A DNA stretch of 64,000 nt. It comes from Woronichinia naegeliana WA131 (GTDB lineage Bacteria; Cyanobacteriota; Cyanobacteriia; Cyanobacteriales; Microcystaceae). The stretch spans positions 6,294,272-6,358,271 of the forward strand of contig CP073041.1 of assembly GCA_025370055.1 (NCBI GenBank), in the 5' to 3' direction. How positions within the stretch are numbered: position 1 is the stretch's first letter; each line of letters begins with the position of its first letter. Positions 28,611-38,194 of the stretch are shown here, in pieces. A program made the translations under genes and the position numbers. A model generated the notes under the pieces. The model was given only the letters and a program-made list of their open reading frames with translations, did no database searches and was not told the origin of the DNA.

Positions 28611-28976
28611 TTAAACTAGCTGCAAAGAAGACAAAACTTTCGTCTTGACAGTGGCCGGTTTGCTGGGTGCTGGGAGAGGACACTTGACCAAATCCGCTAA
28701 TTCTTGAAGTTGACTAATGGCTTCTGCCCCTTCTAGCTTCATCAATTCTCGATCATCTCGCATCTCAGTCCAGGTAATCCCATAATCTGATACCAAAAAA
28801 CGGATCAGATGATCGTCTCCCAAGCTAACCATAAAAGATGCACTGTTAAGTTGGCCGCCACAGGTATAGCAGGATGCAAGGTAGCCGCGATTTTCTAGCA
28901 CGATCGCTAAGGCCTGCAAATTCATAACTAAATCTTGAACAAAATCTCGATGCTGTTGTGCTAGTCGGGTAAACAC
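28611..28976 (-). CDS. DUF1815 family protein
   Basis: 121 residues, a small soluble protein of a family known from cyanobacteria. Features: RLAQQHRDFVQDLVMNLQAL, a CYTCGG segment and SLGDDHLIRFLVSDYGITWTEM. Its function is not known. The last 20 residues are a Pro/Lys-rich tail. It lies tail to tail with the APH-family gene, with only four bases between the stops. Confidence 0.8.
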   Translation of the reverse strand: MFTRLAQQHRDFVQDLVMNLQALAIVLENRGYLASCYTCGGQLNSASFMVSLGDDHLIRFLVSDYGITWTEMRDDRELMKLEGAEAISQLQELADLVKCPLPAPSKPATVKTKVLSSLQLV

Positions 28977-29341
28977 GTTGCCTCCTGGGTGACACTTCTA
29001 AAATCTTAATACTTTTTTAAGATTTTTTTCAATAAAATCGTGTAAGTAAAATATACATGGTTAAAAAAGAGGATGATATCTAGACTCCGTTAAGGCTAAC
29101 CTAGATTACCCTTGCTGTCTCGTATCAATCGTTACCTCTGGACGACTTCTGTTAACAAGTCCTCAAATTTCGCTAAGGGAATTGTTAAAGGCGAGGATAA
29201 TATCGCCGATGACGAAGGTGAGTTGGAGATGGTTTCGTCCTCCCTAACTCCATCATGCCCATTTTCCAGGTCATTTGATGATACTGGAGGAAATAACTTA
29301 ACAGTTTTATGAAGAAATTGTTACAGATAGGTTTGCTTGCT
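28977..29341. other. Gene-free stretch between DUF1815 and pepP
   Basis: 365 bp. One frame (29112-29312, 66 codons from TTG) has no recognisable motif and no good ribosome site, so I do not call it. The sequence 28990-29060 is AT-rich and probably holds the promoter of the DUF1815 gene. Confidence 0.4.
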
Positions 29342-30661
29342 CTAATGCTCAATATCCTCAATCAGCTTAGGAACACCACTGGTTAAGACTTCAGAGCCAT
29401 TGTGAGTAACTAAAACATCGTCTTCAATACGAATGCCAATCCCTCGCCATTGCTCCGGCACTTCTGGCTGCCCTTCCGCCGGTTTGATGTCAGGGGAAAT
29501 ATAAATGCCAGGTTCGACAGTGAGTACATTGCCGGTCTGTAACGCCTGCCAAGTTTCTTCGCCGCTCTTATAAACGCCGACATCATGAACATCGAGACCA
29601 AGCCAATGTCCGGTGCGGTGCATATAAAAAGGTTTATATTTTTCCTCTTTAATAATTTCTTCGATATCACCGACTAATAAATCTAGTTCCATTAAGCCTT
29701 CTACAATCGTCCGAACGGCGGTATCGTGAATTTGATTGTAGGGATTACCCGGCTTTACCTGCTCAATGGCATTGAGTTGAGCCTGTAGAACAATTTCATA
29801 AAGGGTCTTTTGTTCTGGGGTAAATTTACCACTCACTGGAAAAGTACGGGTAATGTCGCCATTGTAGTAACTGTAGGAACAGCCTGCATCAATGAGAATG
29901 AGGTCATTTTCCTGAACGGCTTGATCGTTATTAATATAGTGGAGAATACAAGCATTGACTCCGGTGGCCACAATGGAAGGATAGGCTGGCCCTAAACCAC
30001 CCTGTAGTCTAAAGGTATGTTCAATTTCTGCCTGAATTTGATACTCGAAATGACCCACCTGGGCAAATTCCCTAGCACGGTTATGGGCCTCGGCGGAGAT
30101 AATACAGGCTTTTCGTAATAGTTCTAGTTCTGTCTCACTCTTAACCAGACGCATGGGGTGAAGGAGATGGTGGGGATTTTCCATTGCTTTGGGGCCAGTT
30201 CCTCGCTTGGGATAGGTGGCCATTAATTTTTGCCAATGGCTGAGAATAATTTCATTAAAATGATGATCCCGTCCTAGATGGTAATAGATGCGATCGCATT
30301 TTTCGAGATACTGGGGTAATTTTTCATCGAGTTCAGCGATGGAATAGGCTTCATCGGCTCCATAACGTTCTTTCGCACCTTCGACACCATGAAGATAGCC
30401 TGTCCAGGTTTCCTTTTCAGGATCTTTGGGCTGGACAAAAAGAATAAATTTATGTTCTGCGTGATGGGGAGCGAGAACAACCACCGCTTCTGGTTCGTTA
30501 AAGCCCGTTAAATAAAAAAAATCACTATCCTGCCGAAACACATATTCCACATCATTGTGCATTACCGCAGTCGGGGCACTTTGAAAAATCGCGGTTCCCT
30601 GTCCTATTTTCTCCATAAGGCGATCGCGGCGTTGACGGTATTCGGCTTGACTGATGTGCAT
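29342..30661 (-). CDS. pepP: Xaa-Pro aminopeptidase
   Basis: 439 residues. PepP removes an N-terminal residue preceding proline, with two Mn ions in a pita-bread fold. N-terminal domain: FQSAPTAVMHNDVEYVFRQ, then FFYLTGFNEPEAVVVL. The catalytic domain holds the metal ligands: Asp pair in LIDAGCSYSYYNGDITRTF, His in HRTGHWLGLDVHDVG, Glu in LTVEPGIYI and Glu in GIRIEDDVLVT. Length and order fit the family. Start MHISQAEYRQRR at 30661. Upstream is 290 bp without a gene before the sigma factor. Confidence 0.93.
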   Translation of the reverse strand: MHISQAEYRQRRDRLMEKIGQGTAIFQSAPTAVMHNDVEYVFRQDSDFFYLTGFNEPEAVVVLAPHHAEHKFILFVQPKDPEKETWTGYLHGVEGAKERYGADEAYSIAELDEKLPQYLEKCDRIYYHLGRDHHFNEIILSHWQKLMATYPKRGTGPKAMENPHHLLHPMRLVKSETELELLRKACIISAEAHNRAREFAQVGHFEYQIQAEIEHTFRLQGGLGPAYPSIVATGVNACILHYINNDQAVQENDLILIDAGCSYSYYNGDITRTFPVSGKFTPEQKTLYEIVLQAQLNAIEQVKPGNPYNQIHDTAVRTIVEGLMELDLLVGDIEEIIKEEKYKPFYMHRTGHWLGLDVHDVGVYKSGEETWQALQTGNVLTVEPGIYISPDIKPAEGQPEVPEQWRGIGIRIEDDVLVTHNGSEVLTSGVPKLIEDIEH

Positions 30662-30951
30662 AGGTGGAATCGAAAATCAGTGAGATAGGAGGATTGGTGA
30701 TAGTTTTAACTACTGTAGCTCGATTGTTTGAACAGGGCAACGAGGGCAACGACCACCAGAAAAACCACTTTGGCATTGTAGTTGAGCGGTTACGATCTTA
30801 AATCGTGCTTATCCCGAAGAACCTAAAAGATAACCACCGAATCTAAATGTCTCAATTAGGACAAGCTAAACAAAACCAGTCTAAATTAAGCCAAGATTGA
30901 CAAGGCGGAAAGCTGAGATCGTCCCCCGATAGTCTTCCATTGCAGAAGAGA

Positions 30952-31908
30952 TTAACTGGCCAAATATTCCTGAATAGAAGATTTGCGTTTGCGGAGTTTG
31001 CTTAAGGCTTCTCGCTCTATTTGTCGAACTCGCTCACGGCTAATGTTCAGTAATGTACCAATTTTTGCCAGGGTTAGGGGTTGACCATCGGTTAAGCCAA
31101 AGCGGAGAGCCAAAACTTCTCGCTGTTGGGGCGTGAGATCAGCCATCAGATTTTCTAAATCCAATTGGAGAGAAGCATGGGTGGCAAAATCTTCCGGTTG
31201 AGGGCCGGTATCTTCTAAAAGTTCTCCTAGTTCCGTGTCCTGGTTATCACCCACCTTAAGGTCTAGGGACAGAGGCTGTCTGGCCCGTTCCAGGTATTCT
31301 CGGACTTGCTTGGGCGTAATTTCCAATTCCTGGGCCAATTCGACAACCGTAGCGGCCCGACCTTTTTCTTGCGCCAGTTGTCGTTGCGCTTTTTTGATCT
31401 TGTTGAGTTTTTCGGTGATGTGGATAGGTAAGCGAATAGTACGGCTCTTTTCCGCGATCGCCCTGGTAATGGCCTGACGAATCCACCAGTAAGCATAGGT
31501 TGAGAAGCGATAACCCTTGGTCGGATCAAACTTTTCGACCCCTCGCTGCATCCCAATAGTGCCTTCCTGAATTAAATCCAGTAAGTCTAAATTGCGCTTC
31601 AGATATTTTTTCGCCACTGATACCACTAGGCGCAGATTAGCTTCCACCATTTTGCGTTTGGCCGCTTCTCCCGACGCGATCGCTACCAAGAGTTCAGACT
31701 CTGATAAACCAGCCTGGTCAGCCCATTGAGCTTGACTCGGTTCCTGGCCCAACTGCTTGGTTAGGGTTGCCTTGAGTTCAAACAGAGCAACAGAACGCTG
31801 AATGCGCTTGGCATAGAGAATTTCCTCTTCATGGCTGAGAAGGGGAACACGACCAATTTCCCGTAAGTAAGCTCGAACCGGATCTGGGCTATTTTTCGCA
31901 GTCTTCAT
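30952..31908 (-). CDS. Group 2 RpoD-type sigma factor
   Basis: 318 residues. Region 1.2: [21 protein letters not shown]. Region 2 with the -10 recognition helix: [20 protein letters not shown], then [19 protein letters not shown]. Region 3: [16 protein letters not shown]. Region 4 with the -35 helix-turn-helix: [20 protein letters not shown]. It lacks the long N-terminal extension of the primary sigma factor SigA, so it is a non-essential group 2 factor. Length and start recall SigD of Synechocystis, but I cannot separate SigB, SigC and SigD by eye. No anti-sigma gene is adjacent. Confidence 0.9.
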   Translation of the reverse strand: MKTAKNSPDPVRAYLREIGRVPLLSHEEEILYAKRIQRSVALFELKATLTKQLGQEPSQAQWADQAGLSESELLVAIASGEAAKRKMVEANLRLVVSVAKKYLKRNLDLLDLIQEGTIGMQRGVEKFDPTKGYRFSTYAYWWIRQAITRAIAEKSRTIRLPIHITEKLNKIKKAQRQLAQEKGRAATVVELAQELEITPKQVREYLERARQPLSLDLKVGDNQDTELGELLEDTGPQPEDFATHASLQLDLENLMADLTPQQREVLALRFGLTDGQPLTLAKIGTLLNISRERVRQIEREALSKLRKRKSSIQEYLAS

Positions 31909-32490
31909 GACGAAATATAAGAATAAAAATTAGGTCTAAAGCAGAGTCAGGGTTAAACGAGAAAAACAAGACAACAAAATAACTGGGTAATCAAAAACGA
32001 AATTTCCTGGGTATCGATAATGACTAAGCCGCTAGTCCGAAGACCAAATTTTAAAAAGTTTACTGATCAAAGAGGATTCATTAAGGAGGCTTCCTTAACA
32101 ATACTAAACAAATCTTTACATTTTGTAAAGTTGTCGTTAAGGTTCAGAGCAAAGTTCCCTGGCCCGGCCGACACAGAATATACGAACTAAAACTGCGGCA
32201 AGCCAGAGGGAGTCTTAGAATGGTCGTGCTGGCCTTGGAAACGGCTAGACATTTTGTTTTTTTTTAGATAATGGACTGAAATGCTGAGTAATAATACTGG
32301 GGCTACCGCAAGGTTTCTGTTCATCTGGTACAAAAAAATAAAAAAGGGTCTGATCTTCTCAAGATGCAATTTTTAAGCTCTGCCCCAGAACGATCCCATG
32401 CCAAGCACGGATCAAGACGGGAATTGACGAGTATGATGATGAAAGGCAATTTTATTGACCCTTGTATTTTCTCTCTGTTCCTTTTCTGCT
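31909..32490. other. Gene-free stretch upstream of ureA and the sigma gene
   Basis: About 580 bp between divergent genes. A perfect 7 bp palindrome TTAAGGA-GGCT-TCCTTAA lies at 32081-32098, about 170 bp before the sigma gene start. I looked for an NtcA site (GTA-N8-TAC), expected for nitrogen-controlled urease genes, and saw no clear one. A 60-codon minus-strand frame at 32187-32369 has no ribosome site or motif and is not called. Confidence 0.4.
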
Positions 32491-32793
32491 ATGCAATTAA
32501 CCCCCCAGGAAAAAGATAAATTACTGATTTTTACTGCCGCCCTCCTAGCTGAAAGACGTAAAGCGCGTGGTCTTAAATTAAACTATCCTGAAGCTGTTGC
32601 CTACATTTCTGCGGCTATATTGGAAGGGGCGAGAGACGGTCAGACCGTTGCCGAATTGATGGGTTTTGGGGCAACCCTACTGACTCGTGCCGATGTGATG
32701 GAAGGCATTGCGGAAATGATTCCAGAGGTACAGGTGGAGGCAACTTTTCCTGATGGCACCAAATTAGTCACCGTTCATGATCCCATTCGCTAA
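32491..32793 (+). CDS. ureA: Urease gamma subunit
   Basis: 100 residues, the standard UreA length. UreA is the small subunit of the nickel urease, which splits urea to ammonia and CO2. Features: [43 protein letters not shown] and the end TVHDPIR. I chose ATG 32491 because the sequence before it is not family-like. ureB follows after 71 bp. ureC and the accessory genes are not in this window, which fits the scattered urease genes of several cyanobacteria. Confidence 0.95.
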   Translation: MQLTPQEKDKLLIFTAALLAERRKARGLKLNYPEAVAYISAAILEGARDGQTVAELMGFGATLLTRADVMEGIAEMIPEVQVEATFPDGTKLVTVHDPIR

Positions 32794-32864
32794 GTTTACT
32801 GTCTTTTCTTTCACATTACTGCCAAACTTATACTAATCTAGACGACTTTGGGGAGACCATGACC

Positions 32865-33185
32865 ATGATTCCAGGAGAAATAGTAACTGTCCCAGGAGAG
32901 ATTGAAATTAATACCGGACGGGAAACACGACAAATACAGGTGGCCAATAGCGGCGATCGCCCCATTCAGGTGGGTTCCCATTTCCATTTTTATGAGGTCA
33001 ATACGGCCCTTTTGTTTGATCGGGAAGTGACCAGGGGAATGCGTTTGAATATTCCGGCTGGAACGGCTGTTCGATTTGAACCAGGGGATGAAAAAAGGGT
33101 GGAATTGGTTGCTTTTGTGGGAGAACGTCGAATTTACGGCTTTAATGGTTTAGTGGAAGGTTCTTTGGATGGGTGTGACCTTTAG
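32865..33185 (+). CDS. ureB: Urease beta subunit, C-terminus altered by IS insertion
   Basis: UreB from [15 protein letters not shown], with [32 protein letters not shown] and [12 protein letters not shown] chose ATG 32865 because GGGGAG lies at better spacing than to ATG 32859. Element A2 was inserted between the last sense codon (GAT) and the stop: the old end reads GAT-TAG at 34566-34571 on the far side. The gene now adds four residues (GCDL) from the IS and stops at its TAG at 33183. UreB is likely still functional, because the added tail is short and lies at the C-terminus. Confidence 0.93.
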   Translation: MIPGEIVTVPGEIEINTGRETRQIQVANSGDRPIQVGSHFHFYEVNTALLFDREVTRGMRLNIPAGTAVRFEPGDEKRVELVAFVGERRIYGFNGLVEGSLDGCDL

Positions 33186-34560
33186 TTGATGAAGGAAAAG
33201 AAAAGTGTTAACATGAGATGAAAAGTGACAAAGAGGAAACAATGATGACAGCAAAACTAATTAATGTAGAGGGTTCAAAGATAAAAATAGAACTAACATT
33301 AGAACTCAGTCGTTCAATGTTGGATACAGAAATAAATATTCAAAAAGGCTTAAACGAAGTAGGTTGCATCGCCAGCAAAGAAGCCTTGAAATATTTAGAT
33401 ACAGATGGTTCACCCTTAAAAATCGGTGAAGAAATCTGGAAGAGTAAGGGAGAGCAACCGAAAGAATATCAAACACCTTATGGTGAGGTTATAGTGAATC
33501 GTCATGTATATCAGCGTTCACCTTTGAGGAAAAACGTATTGCCCCTTAGAAAGAGAAGCAAGGATAATCATAACATCAACGCCATTATTGGCAAAACAGG
33601 TATCCTCAAAAATGTCAGGGATGGCAGGCAAAGAGGTGAAAAATGATTTATTAGAAAATCATGGTAGAAAAGTAGCGCTATCCTATATCCAAAGATTGAG
33701 TGAAGCAGTAGGAAGTGTGGTACAGGCAAAAGAAGAAGCGTGGAGTTATGCCCCGCCCAAGGAGGATAGCCAAATTGCAACAGTGGGAATAGGATTAGAT
33801 GGAACCTGTATGCTGATGTGTGAGGATGGCTACCGTGAAGCAATGGTGGGAACCGTTTCCCTATACGATAGTGAAGGCGAACGTCAACCTACAATCTATC
33901 TAGGTGCGGCACCAGAGTATGGAAAAAAGAGTTTTCTAGAAAGATTAGAAAGAGAAATTGAGCGAGCGAAAAACCGTTATCCAGAGGCAACATTGGTCGG
34001 GATAGCAGACGGGGCAGAATCAAATTGGAAGTTTTTAGAAAAGCAAACGGAAGAACAGATATTAGATTTCTATCATGCCTCTGGTTACTTAGGTGCCTTG
34101 GCAGAAGCGTTGCATCCGAATACCGTGTCAAAACAAAAAGAATGGTTGACTGAAAATTGTCGAGAACTCAAGCATGAAAAAGGAAAAGCAGGAGAACTGC
34201 TAAATCTGATGAAAGAAGTCAAAGAAGAAAAAAGTCATTCTAAGAATCTTACCGAGAAACTACAAGCGGCGATTACTTATTACGAGAATCATCAGCATCA
34301 AATGGATTATGCTGAATACTTAGAGAAAAAGTATCCGATTGGTTCAGGTGTTACGGAAGCAGCTTGTAAGACGTTGGTCAAACAACGATTATGTTGTTCA
34401 GGAATGCGATGGAAGGAAAAAGGAGCAGGAATTATTTTGAGCCTACGAGCTTTGGTATTGACCAAGGAACGATGGAGTCAATTTTGGGCAAAACTTGATC
34501 AATATGGGTTCCCTGTAGAACCCTGATTACAACAGCTTTTATCAACTAAAGGTCGCACCC
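33171..34560 (+). mobile_element. ISKra4-type element A2
   Basis: 1390 bp, ends GGGTGTGACCTTTAGTTGAT and GGGTGCGACCTTTAGTTGAT, flanked by the 8 bp duplication CTTTGGAT (33163-33170 and 34561-34568). It separates ureB from the SGNH hydrolase gene, which were originally eight bases apart. Confidence 0.96.
33218..34526 (+). pseudogene. ISKra4-type transposase, split frame
   Basis: N-terminal frame MKSDKEETMMTAKL (33218-33646) and C-terminal frame (33588-34526) overlap. At about 33520 this copy has CCTTTGA where intact copies have GTAGGA, one base more, which breaks the 435-residue protein. The C-terminal frame has all three catalytic residue contexts. Confidence 0.87.
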
Positions 34561-34579
34561 CTTTGGATTAGCAAGCAAG

Positions 34580-35791
34580 ATGGGCGATCGCCGAAAACTT
34601 AAACAGATGGCAGCCAATCTTCTCCTTAGTTTAGGAGGTGTTGGTTTTGGGATCATTGTCATGGAAATTGGGTTACGAATTGCAGGAATTAGTTATCCCA
34701 GTTTTTATCAGGTTGATCCCTATCGGGGTCACGCTTTAATTTCCAACTATTCCGCCCAATGGACTCATGAAGGCAACGGTTATGTTTCCCTTAATCAGGA
34801 TAGTTTGCGGGACAAAGATCATGATTTCGTTAAACCGTCTAATACCTATCGGATCGCTATTTTAGGAGATTCTTTTTCCGAAGCCATTCAAGTCAACGCC
34901 GAAGAAACTTTTTGGGCAATTCTAGCAGAAAATTTATCCGCCTGTGCTGCTTTTACTGGTAAAAAAATAGAAGTGATTAACTTTGGAGTAGGAGATTACG
35001 GAACGGCTCAAGAGTTGATGACTCTCAAGCATGAAGTCTGGAAATATAAACCCGATCTGGTACTGCTAGAGATTTTTACGGGTAATGATTTAGTCAATAA
35101 TTCTAAAGCTCTGAGTCCCAGCGATCGCTTTGCGCCGTTTCTTGTTAAAAAGCAAGGGAAATTTGAATGGGATATGTCCTTTCAAGACAGTGATACCTAT
35201 CGTCGTCGCGGAAGTCAATTTCGCCAAGCCCTATTTTGGTTAATTAATCATTCCCGTGTTTTACAAGTTATTAATGAAGCTAAACGGGCCATTACCACCC
35301 ATCAGCCCTTAGTGGGCAATGCCAGTAATAGTAATAAAGATGATAAAACTGCAATTATTCCGGCTCTAGATTTTGATGTCAATCTCTATCGAGAACCCCA
35401 GGATCAAAACTGGCAAGAGGCTTGGGAGATTACCGAAGCCTTATTAAAGGAAATGAATCAAGAGGTGAAAGCCAAAGGAGCTAAGTTTTTAGCCGTAACA
35501 TTGAGTAATCCTCCCCAGGTTTACCCCGATCTTCAGGTTCGAGAAGCCTTAAAACGCCAAGGTGCTACTAATCTTTTTTATCCCGATCAGAGAATCCAAA
35601 AAATAGGTCAAAGCAATGGCTTTGAGGTACTCAATCTAGCTCCTACTTTTCAACGTTATGGGGATCAAAATAATGTCTTTTTGCATGGCTTCGATAATAC
35701 GGCGATGGGGATTGGCCATTGGAACAAAGCAGGACACCAGTTAGGCGGAAAAATGATTGCTAATTATGTTTGTACTTGGCTGAGTCGTTAA
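34580..35791 (+). CDS. SGNH/GDSL-type hydrolase, membrane-anchored
   Basis: 403 residues. One N-terminal hydrophobic segment (about 9-30, LLLSLGGVGFGIIVMEIGL) anchors the protein or exports it. The SGNH pattern follows: nucleophile Ser in ILGDSFSEA (about residue 98), GND in FTGNDLVNN, and the His in IGHWNKAGHQ near the C-terminus. Such enzymes act as esterases or as acyl- and alginate-type transferases on polysaccharide; the substrate is not known. Its ATG was eight bases behind the old ureB stop, so it may once have been cotranscribed with ureAB. Its 3' end overlaps the converging YihY gene by 32 bp. Confidence 0.8.
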   Translation: MGDRRKLKQMAANLLLSLGGVGFGIIVMEIGLRIAGISYPSFYQVDPYRGHALISNYSAQWTHEGNGYVSLNQDSLRDKDHDFVKPSNTYRIAILGDSFSEAIQVNAEETFWAILAENLSACAAFTGKKIEVINFGVGDYGTAQELMTLKHEVWKYKPDLVLLEIFTGNDLVNNSKALSPSDRFAPFLVKKQGKFEWDMSFQDSDTYRRRGSQFRQALFWLINHSRVLQVINEAKRAITTHQPLVGNASNSNKDDKTAIIPALDFDVNLYREPQDQNWQEAWEITEALLKEMNQEVKAKGAKFLAVTLSNPPQVYPDLQVREALKRQGATNLFYPDQRIQKIGQSNGFEVLNLAPTFQRYGDQNNVFLHGFDNTAMGIGHWNKAGHQLGGKMIANYVCTWLSR

Positions 35792-36686
35792 TAATCAGTT
35801 GAGTATAAACGTAGCTAAATTCACAGCCGAGGAAAAAGATTTGAAAAATCAGATAAATCCAGAGCAACAAAACCATCACATTACCAATCACACCGTAGGC
35901 TTGAAAACTTTCGCCAATGCGAATGATGCCATTGCTGACAAAATTTTGGAGTAACATTAATAATAAAGTTGTTAATAAGGCTCCTAGCCAAACACTTTGC
36001 CAGGTGATTCGACAGGAAGGTAAGACTTTAAACAGGGCCATGATCACGGTGGCAATCATGAGATAGGAGATACTAGCTTGCACACTTTTAAAGAGCAGCA
36101 AATCATCTAACTTCAACCAGGGTATTAAAGAGTGAAAATGATTAATGATTTCCATGACAATTTGCAGAATGAGATTGGACAGCATGGAGAGTAAAAAGAC
36201 TAAAACGGTACTCAGAACCAATAAAAAGGCAAGAATCTTATCTTTAAAAAAAGCTACTATCTGATTTTTTAACCCTGATTGGGTTACGGATCTAGGTTCT
36301 AGTTTCCAGACTTTATTAACGCTACGGGTTAGGGCTTCAAAAATCTTACTGGCCGTCAGCAGTAGTAAGAAAAAACCGATCAAACCTGCCTCTAGACTGC
36401 TTTCATTGAGATTGAGTAATGTCTCCTGTACGATTTGATAGGGTTCAGGAGGAAGGGCATTTTTTGCCAAGATCAGTAATTGAGCATAGCTATCTGTTTT
36501 TGGCCCTAGTAACCATCCCAAAAGACTTAACATGACTAGACAGATGGGAAAAAGAGAAAAAAGAGCATAATAAGCAAGGGCTGCTCCCATTTCCAGGCAA
36601 TCATCTTGCTGCCAATGCCAGACAGTTTGGAGTAGTAATTGAACGGGTTTGGATGGGAGAATTTGAGTTTGAAGAAACTTGATCAC
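35760..36686 (-). CDS. YihY/BrkB family inner-membrane protein
   Basis: 308 residues with about six membrane segments. Family features: ALAYYALFSLFPICLVMLSLLG near the start, SKIFEALTRSVNKVW and a C-terminal NVMVLLLWIYLIFQIFFLGCEF. The family was once called RNase BN by mistake; its role is unknown, perhaps transport. Ends in the last codons of the SGNH hydrolase gene on the opposite strand. Confidence 0.85.
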   Translation of the reverse strand: MIKFLQTQILPSKPVQLLLQTVWHWQQDDCLEMGAALAYYALFSLFPICLVMLSLLGWLLGPKTDSYAQLLILAKNALPPEPYQIVQETLLNLNESSLEAGLIGFFLLLLTASKIFEALTRSVNKVWKLEPRSVTQSGLKNQIVAFFKDKILAFLLVLSTVLVFLLSMLSNLILQIVMEIINHFHSLIPWLKLDDLLLFKSVQASISYLMIATVIMALFKVLPSCRITWQSVWLGALLTTLLLMLLQNFVSNGIIRIGESFQAYGVIGNVMVLLLWIYLIFQIFFLGCEFSYVYTQLIINDSAKYKHN

Positions 36687-36878
36687 GGTAATTGTTTAAT
36701 TTCACAAAGAAATGCTAAGAATATTAACGATTAAATTGATAAAGCCACAATTTTCTTAACATAACTTATCGGCTCGAATGTCTTAAACCGAATTCTGAAG
36801 TTCGATTCAGCGATCGCGTCCTTGGCAAGATAAAATAACAAGCGATGGCTCCTTCAACTGTGAATTGACTTAGACCTA

Positions 36879-37697
36879 ATGAGACCCTATCTTGCTGCTG
36901 CCCTGCAAATGACCAGTCAACCAGACCTCGCTCAAAATCTGGCCGAGGCTGAAGAATTAATTGAACTGGCGGTACATCGCGGTGCAGAATTAATTGGCTT
37001 GCCAGAAAATTTTGCTTTTTTAGGGAATGAGAGCTTGAAATTACAGCAGGCCAAGGAAATTGCTGAACAGGCATCCCGATTTGCTAAAACCATGGCCCAG
37101 CGTTTTCAAGTGACAATCCTCGCCGGTGGCTTTCCGGTTCCAGTGGAAAATAATGAGGGAAAAGCCTACAATACCGCTATTTTAGTCTCATCCAATGGCG
37201 AAGAGTTAAGTCATTACCATAAAGTCCATCTATTCGACGTGAATGTACCTGATGGCAATACCTACTGTGAATCGAGTACGGTGATGGCCGGTCAGACCAT
37301 TGCCCCTGTCTATGATTCTGAAAAGTTTGGTTGTTTGGGTCTATCCATTTGTTACGACGTACGTTTTCCAGAACTTTATCGCCATTTATCTCAGCAGGGC
37401 GCAGAGGTTTTCTTTATTCCAGCCGCTTTTACTGCTTTTACCGGCAAAGATCATTGGCAAGTGCTACTACAAGCGAGAGCGATTGAAAATACCTGCTATG
37501 TGATTGCTCCAGCCCAAACGGGTTGTCACTACGAACGCCGTTTTACTCACGGTCATGCCATGATTATTGATCCCTGGGGTGTTATTTTGGCCGATGCAGG
37601 GGAAAAACCAGGCATGGCGATCGCCGAAATTAATCCCATTCGTTTAAAACAGGTTCGTCAACAAATGCCGGCTTTGCAACATCGCGTTTTCTTGTGA
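36879..37697 (+). CDS. Carbon-nitrogen hydrolase, Nit-type
   Basis: 272 residues of the nitrilase superfamily with the Glu-Lys-Cys triad: Glu in GLPENFAFLG, Lys in HYHKVHLFDV (about 115) and Cys in LSICYDVRFPELY (about 158). It resembles Nit1/Nit2-type amidases, which clear deaminated glutathione or omega-amino acids; exact substrate not fixed. Start ATG 36879; typical length. Confidence 0.88.
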   Translation: MRPYLAAALQMTSQPDLAQNLAEAEELIELAVHRGAELIGLPENFAFLGNESLKLQQAKEIAEQASRFAKTMAQRFQVTILAGGFPVPVENNEGKAYNTAILVSSNGEELSHYHKVHLFDVNVPDGNTYCESSTVMAGQTIAPVYDSEKFGCLGLSICYDVRFPELYRHLSQQGAEVFFIPAAFTAFTGKDHWQVLLQARAIENTCYVIAPAQTGCHYERRFTHGHAMIIDPWGVILADAGEKPGMAIAEINPIRLKQVRQQMPALQHRVFL

Positions 37698-38140
37698 CAT
37701 ACTCCCAGCACTAACCGCTTAGGCGGTACAGTGTGGGCTTCTCCCACCAGAAAGTCGTTCTACGATGGAACTGGACTGGAGCGTTTTATAGTGAGACGAT
37801 GCCCAACCCCACTTTTTGAAATTTCTTTTTCATCCTATTTGAACCATGCAACGGAGTCGCTTGTTATTGATCGAATCTTCTTCATTGAAGAAGTGCCAAC
37901 AATCAGAGGCTTATCAGACATCTTACGGGAAGGAAATCAACCCTTATGGCAATCAGGTTCTTTATTGCCTTGTCCAAATAATAGCATTTTTTGTTAATCT
38001 TCGCGGCATTGAGCCACTCGATTAACTCGACTTTCATCCCATCGCTCACCTGTCGGTAGAGCGTGGGGCTTCCCATCGAACTAGCTAAGGCTCGCCGCCC
38101 CATTGGGAACAGTTGACAGACAAAGGGCGAGAATGTCAAG
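37698..38140. other. Possible IS200/IS605-type end remnant with hairpins
   Basis: No gene is supported in 37698-38194. Two hairpins lie close together: CCGCTTAGGCGG (37715-37726) and GTGGG-CTTCT-CCCAC (37733-37747), and further on is GTGGGGCTTCCCATCG near 38060. Such stem-loops are usual at ends of IS200/IS605 and TnpB elements (where the reRNA lies), but no TnpA or TnpB frame is left. The identification is tentative. Confidence 0.35.
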
Positions 38141-38194
38141 ATAGGTTCTTCTCTTCTAGTACCGTTTGCGAACGGGCTTGCAACTTCCTAGATC

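Noticed and set aside
32187-32369. 60-codon minus-strand frame before ureA
   Set aside because: Low-complexity sequence, no ribosome site, no family match recognised.
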